A stretch of DNA of 64,000 nt, from positions 84,117 through 148,116 of the forward strand of contig DVKT01000006.1 in the NCBI GenBank assembly GCA_018715885.1, in the 5' to 3' direction. Positions 60,434 through 64,000 of the stretch are shown here, piece by piece; the first letter of the stretch is position 1; each line of letters starts with the position of its first letter. The position numbers and the translations under genes are program-made. The stretch comes from Caccoplasma intestinavium. GTDB taxonomy: Bacteria > Bacteroidota > Bacteroidia > Bacteroidales > UBA11471. The notes below the pieces were generated by a model. That model had not been told where the DNA came from. It saw only the letters and a list, made by a program, of their open reading frames with translations, and searched no databases.

Positions 60434-63400
60434 ATGAAAGTCAATTTTTTCATTGATCACCCGGTCTTTTCGATCGTCATCTCTATTCTCATCGTCATCG
60501 TCGGATTCATAGGGTTGACCCTCCTCCCCATAGACCAATACCCGCAAATAACACCGCCGGTCGTAAAAATCAGCGCATCCTATCCCGGTGCAAGTGCACT
60601 CACTGTATCGCAGGCCGTAGCCACTCCTATCGAGCAGGAATTGAACGGTACACCGGGCATGATATATATGGAGTCGAGCAGTTCCAACTCGGGCGGATTC
60701 TCGGCCACCGTTACATTCGACGTATCGACCGATGCCAATCTTGCCGCCGTCGAAGTGCAGAACCGGTTGAAGCTGGCCGAGTCGAGTCTGCCGGGAGAAG
60801 TCGTGCAAAACGGCATCTCGGTAGAGAAACAAGCTGCCAGCCAGTTGATGACGATCTGCCTTACATCGGACGACCCCAAATTCGACGAAATCTATCTGAG
60901 TAACTTTGCAACCCTCAATGTACTGGATCTCTTGCGACGTATCCCAGGGGTAGGCCGCGTGTCGAACGTAGGAAGCCGCTATTACGCTATGCAAATATGG
61001 GTACAGCCCGATAAGTTAGCCAGCTTCGGACTTACCGTCAAAGACCTGCAAACCGCACTGAAAGACCAGAACAGCGAAGCGGCTGCCGGGGTATTGGGAC
61101 AACAACCGATCAATGGGGTCGACATCACGATCCCTATTACCACACAAGGAAGGCTATCGACCGTGAATCAATTCGAAAACATTGTCGTGCGGGCCAACCC
61201 CGACGGGTCCATTATCCGTCTGAGTGATGTAGCCCGCGTCTCCCTCGAAGCCTCCTCCTATAATACCGAAAGCGGTATCAACGGAGGAAATGCCGCCGTA
61301 CTGAACATCTACATGCTCCCCGGAGCCAATGCCATGGAGGTTGCCGAGAGCGTCAAGGCGACAATGAAGGAGATAAGCCATAATTTCCCAGAAGGTCTCG
61401 CTTACGAGATACCCTTCGACATGACCACTTACATCTCTGAGTCGATACATGAAGTGTACAAAACGCTTTTCGAAGCTCTTTTCCTTGTTATCATCGTCGT
61501 TTTCTTATCACTGCAAAGTTGGCGTGCAACGCTGATTCCCATTGTAGCCGTACCGATTTCCTTGATCGGAACATTCGGATTCATGCTCATTTTCGGATTC
61601 TCCCTCAATATGCTCACCCTTTTGGGATTGATTCTCGCCATCGGTATCGTCGTAGATGATGCCATCGTCGTCGTAGAGAACGTCGAGCGCATCATGGAAG
61701 ACGAAAAACTCTCGCCTTACGAAGCGACGAAAAAAGCGATGAACGGATTGAGCAGCGCCCTCATTGCCACGTCGCTGGTATTGGTAGCCGTGTTTGTCCC
61801 GGTAAGTTTCCTGTCGGGTATCACAGGAATGCTATACCGGCAATTTACCGTTACGATTGCCGTATCGGTCATCATATCCACAGTCGTGGCGCTTACCCTC
61901 AGCCCGGTCATGTGCTCTCTCATTCTGAAACCCGATAATCCCAACCGAAAGAAAAACGTCGTATTCCGCTACATCAATATGTGGCTGCACACCGGTAACC
62001 GTAAATACATGCACGGCATTACGGCATGCATCTCCAATCCGCGACGAGTAATGCTCGCTTTCGGAATAGGCATTGTCGCGATTCTGCTTCTCAACCGCAC
62101 GATTCCGACCAGCTTCTTACCGACCGAAGATCAAGGATATTTCAAAGTAGAATTGGAGCTTCCTGAGGGGGCAACGCTCGAAAGAACGCGGAAAGTAACC
62201 GACCGGGCTATCGAATTTATCATGCAAGATCCGGCGGTCGCTTATGTACAAAATGTAACGGGTAGCAGCCCCCGGGTAGGAACGAATCAGGGTAGAAGCG
62301 AACTGACAGTCATTCTGAAACCGTGGCAGGAACGCGACGACGAAACGATAGACGACGTTATGAACCGTATCCGCAACGAATTGCAAAAATATCCCGAAAG
62401 CAAAGTTTACCTTTCGACACCGCCCGTCATTCCGGGGTTGGGTAGTTCGGGCGGATTTGAAATGCAACTCGAAGCTCGCGGCGACGCCACGTTCGACAAC
62501 CTCATACAGGCCGTCGACACCTTGATGTTTTACGCTTCGCAACGGAAAGAGCTTGCCGGCCTGTCTTCGTCTTTGCAGGCCGAGATACCTCAACTCTACT
62601 TCAATGTCGACCGCGACAAAGTAAAATTTGCAGGTGTTCCTCTCGCCGATGTATTCTCCACAATGAAAGCGTATACCGGTTCGGTATACGTCAACGACTT
62701 CAACATGTTCAACCGTATCTATCGGGTATACATTCAGGCAGAAGCCCCTTACCGGAAATTCAAAGAAAATCTGAATCTTTTCTTCGTCCGGGGAAAAGAC
62801 AATGCAATGGTACCGCTGACATCTCTCGGCGATGCCTCCTACACCACAGGCCCCGGAAGCATCAAAAGGTTCAATATGTTCAACACATCGATAATCCGGG
62901 GAGAGGCATCGAAAGGATACAGTACAGGACAAGCGATGACGACGCTCGAAGAAATCGTGCAAGAGCACCTTCCGTCCAATATAGGGGTAGAATGGAGCGG
63001 ATTATCGTATCAGGAGAAAAAAGCCGGCGGACAGACAGGACTGGTCTTGGCACTCGTCTTTATCTTCGTGTTCCTCTTTCTTGCCGCCCTCTACGAAAGT
63101 TGGATCATACCCATAGCCATTCTTCTTTCCCTACCCGTCGCTGCATTGGGAGCTTATATCGGCGTATGGATATGCGGACTCGAAAATGATGTCTACTTTC
63201 AGATAGGTCTCGTCATGCTTATGGGTCTGGCAGCCAAAAACGCCATTCTTATCGTCGAATTTGCCAAAGAGCAAGTCGATGCCGGAACCCCGCTCATCGA
63301 GGCGACGCTTACGGCGGCACGGCTTCGTTTCCGACCGATTCTCATGACTTCGCTGGCTTTCATTCTGGGCATGCTTCCTATGGTACTGGCTGACGGTCCC

Positions 63401-63547
63401 GGATCGGCAAGCCGTCAGGCTATCGGTACGGGTGTATTCTTTGGCATGATTGCCGCCGTAGCGATAGGTATATTGCTCGTTCCCTTCTTCTTTGTATATA
63501 TTTATAGATTGAAAGGTAAATTTTCCCAGAAAGTGAAACGATCATGA
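60434..63547 (+). CDS. RND multidrug efflux transporter, HAE-1 family
   Basis: 1037 residues, an AcrB-type proton antiporter. Twelve membrane segments in two sets; the proton relay Asp pair is in GIVVDDAIVVVENVERIM. Large periplasmic loops after TM1 and TM7 form the porter and docking domains (for example VFFGMIAAVAIGILLVPFFFVYIY at the end). The N-terminus FFIDHPVFSIVISILIVIVG and SVEKQAASQLMTICL match the family. Drugs, bile salts or other hydrophobic compounds are the likely substrates. Its stop overlaps the start of the outer-membrane factor by 4 bp. Confidence 0.95.
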   Translation: MKVNFFIDHPVFSIVISILIVIVGFIGLTLLPIDQYPQITPPVVKISASYPGASALTVSQAVATPIEQELNGTPGMIYMESSSSNSGGFSATVTFDVSTDANLAAVEVQNRLKLAESSLPGEVVQNGISVEKQAASQLMTICLTSDDPKFDEIYLSNFATLNVLDLLRRIPGVGRVSNVGSRYYAMQIWVQPDKLASFGLTVKDLQTALKDQNSEAAAGVLGQQPINGVDITIPITTQGRLSTVNQFENIVVRANPDGSIIRLSDVARVSLEASSYNTESGINGGNAAVLNIYMLPGANAMEVAESVKATMKEISHNFPEGLAYEIPFDMTTYISESIHEVYKTLFEALFLVIIVVFLSLQSWRATLIPIVAVPISLIGTFGFMLIFGFSLNMLTLLGLILAIGIVVDDAIVVVENVERIMEDEKLSPYEATKKAMNGLSSALIATSLVLVAVFVPVSFLSGITGMLYRQFTVTIAVSVIISTVVALTLSPVMCSLILKPDNPNRKKNVVFRYINMWLHTGNRKYMHGITACISNPRRVMLAFGIGIVAILLLNRTIPTSFLPTEDQGYFKVELELPEGATLERTRKVTDRAIEFIMQDPAVAYVQNVTGSSPRVGTNQGRSELTVILKPWQERDDETIDDVMNRIRNELQKYPESKVYLSTPPVIPGLGSSGGFEMQLEARGDATFDNLIQAVDTLMFYASQRKELAGLSSSLQAEIPQLYFNVDRDKVKFAGVPLADVFSTMKAYTGSVYVNDFNMFNRIYRVYIQAEAPYRKFKENLNLFFVRGKDNAMVPLTSLGDASYTTGPGSIKRFNMFNTSIIRGEASKGYSTGQAMTTLEEIVQEHLPSNIGVEWSGLSYQEKKAGGQTGLVLALVFIFVFLFLAALYESWIIPIAILLSLPVAALGAYIGVWICGLENDVYFQIGLVMLMGLAAKNAILIVEFAKEQVDAGTPLIEATLTAARLRFRPILMTSLAFILGMLPMVLADGPGSASRQAIGTGVFFGMIAAVAIGILLVPFFFVYIYRLKGKFSQKVKRS

Positions 63548-64000
63548 AACAGTACCGATATATTCTTCTCTTTTGCGTCGTACTTTTATTTGCCGTAAGC
63601 TCTTGTAAAATCGGTAAAAAGTATGCACGTCCCGAAATGAGTCTGCCCGAACAGTTGGATCCGGCAACTTCGACACCTGATACTTTTTCGATAGCCGATA
63701 TGCATTGGTGGGAAGTGTACGGCGATACGATACTGCAAAATCTTATCCGCCAAACGCTCGAACACAACAAAGACATGCTGGCCGCTTCTGCACGTATCAA
63801 GGAACTGGCAGCTTTGAGACGGGTCGATTTCAGTAAAATCTTCCCCCAAATCGATGGTCGTATCTATGCCGATAAAGATGCAACCAACTACGGAGGAAAC
63901 GATTATAGCAATGATCCCGAACATTCCATCAAACTGCTTCTGTCTTGGGAAGTCGACCTGTGGGGAAATCTTCGTTGGGGAGCAGAGAAAGGAAAAGCGC
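63544..64000 (+). CDS. Outer-membrane efflux lipoprotein (OprM/TolC family), 5' part
   Basis: First 152 residues visible before the right edge. A lipoprotein signal (VVLLFAVSSCKIG) and the OprM-like start YARPEMSLPEQ, then WWEVYGDTILQNLIRQTLEHNKDMLAASARIKEL, which is the first outer-membrane-factor repeat. It completes the tripartite pump. The frame is open to the window end. It starts inside the pump stop (ATGA). Confidence 0.92.
   Translation, partial: MKQYRYILLFCVVLLFAVSSCKIGKKYARPEMSLPEQLDPATSTPDTFSIADMHWWEVYGDTILQNLIRQTLEHNKDMLAASARIKELAALRRVDFSKIFPQIDGRIYADKDATNYGGNDYSNDPEHSIKLLLSWEVDLWGNLRWGAEKGKA

Noticed and set aside
62117..62968. 283-codon frame antisense to the RND pump gene
   Set aside because: The pump reading frame is complete and conserved across this region.
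1..64000. CRISPR arrays, tRNA or rRNA genes, insertion sequences and prophage
   Set aside because: No evenly spaced direct repeats, cloverleaf-like sequences, rRNA blocks, transposase or phage structural genes were seen on either strand.

Overview
The window is a contiguous piece of a chromosome from a Bacteroidales bacterium, most likely a gut commensal. The evidence is the gene content (DUF5683 next to parAB, a DUF2582 winged-helix protein, the GlsA/GlsB glycine-lipid pair, a type IX secretion C-terminal signal, a Bacteroidetes-style dcw cluster), the ATP-dependent cell-wall genes of a meso-DAP Gram-negative, and promoters of the Bacteroidetes type (-7 box TAnnTTTG) ahead of many genes. The genus cannot be fixed from sequence alone. 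No rRNA, tRNA, CRISPR array, insertion sequence or prophage was seen.

Layout. 1-2.2 kb: arginine genes on the minus strand (argR, a GNAT acyltransferase, argG running off the left edge). 2.4-7.6 kb: surE, then parA, parB, a DUF5683 protein and a LysM lytic transglycosylase. 7.6-15.6 kb: a pectin block (CE12-CE8 fusion, two GH105, a CE8, a GH43) with no SusC/SusD pair, interrupted by the DUF2582 gene. 15.6-26.4 kb: housekeeping genes (purT, mrp, trmB with a leading S24-type repressor, gapA, mdh, an aldose epimerase, an SDR, serS, yqeY). 26.4-41.1 kb: the division and cell wall cluster from rsmH to ftsZ, all minus strand and nearly gapless, which reads on into yqeY and serS. 41.3-49.3 kb: glsA-glsB, a thioesterase, a DUF721 protein with recF, a TPR protein, ribH, a Nudix hydrolase, a methyltransferase-like protein, an adenosyltransferase, a DUF2795 protein and crcB. 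49.3-58.9 kb: a seven-gene minus-strand operon of envelope and haem proteins. 59.2-64 kb: a tripartite RND efflux operon, cut by the right edge.

The most unusual unit is the 49.3-58.9 kb operon. Behind one good promoter it encodes an outer-membrane barrel, an imelysin lipoprotein, a di-haem DUF1111-type oxidoreductase lipoprotein, a second barrel, a mono-haem c-type lipoprotein, a protein with what look like three Rid folds in one chain, and a fused CcsBA cytochrome c synthase. Three CxxCH sites plus the enzyme that attaches haem to them suggest a self-contained periplasmic redox system, probably for iron (or another metal) acquisition. This function is inferred from family knowledge and gene order.

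Other points of interest are an S24 repressor leading trmB-mrp with an operator-like dyad over its own divergent promoter region, a long imperfect stem in the leader of a small unknown gene, a GH105 enzyme with a coiled coil and a type IX sorting domain, and a dcw cluster that lacks mraZ.
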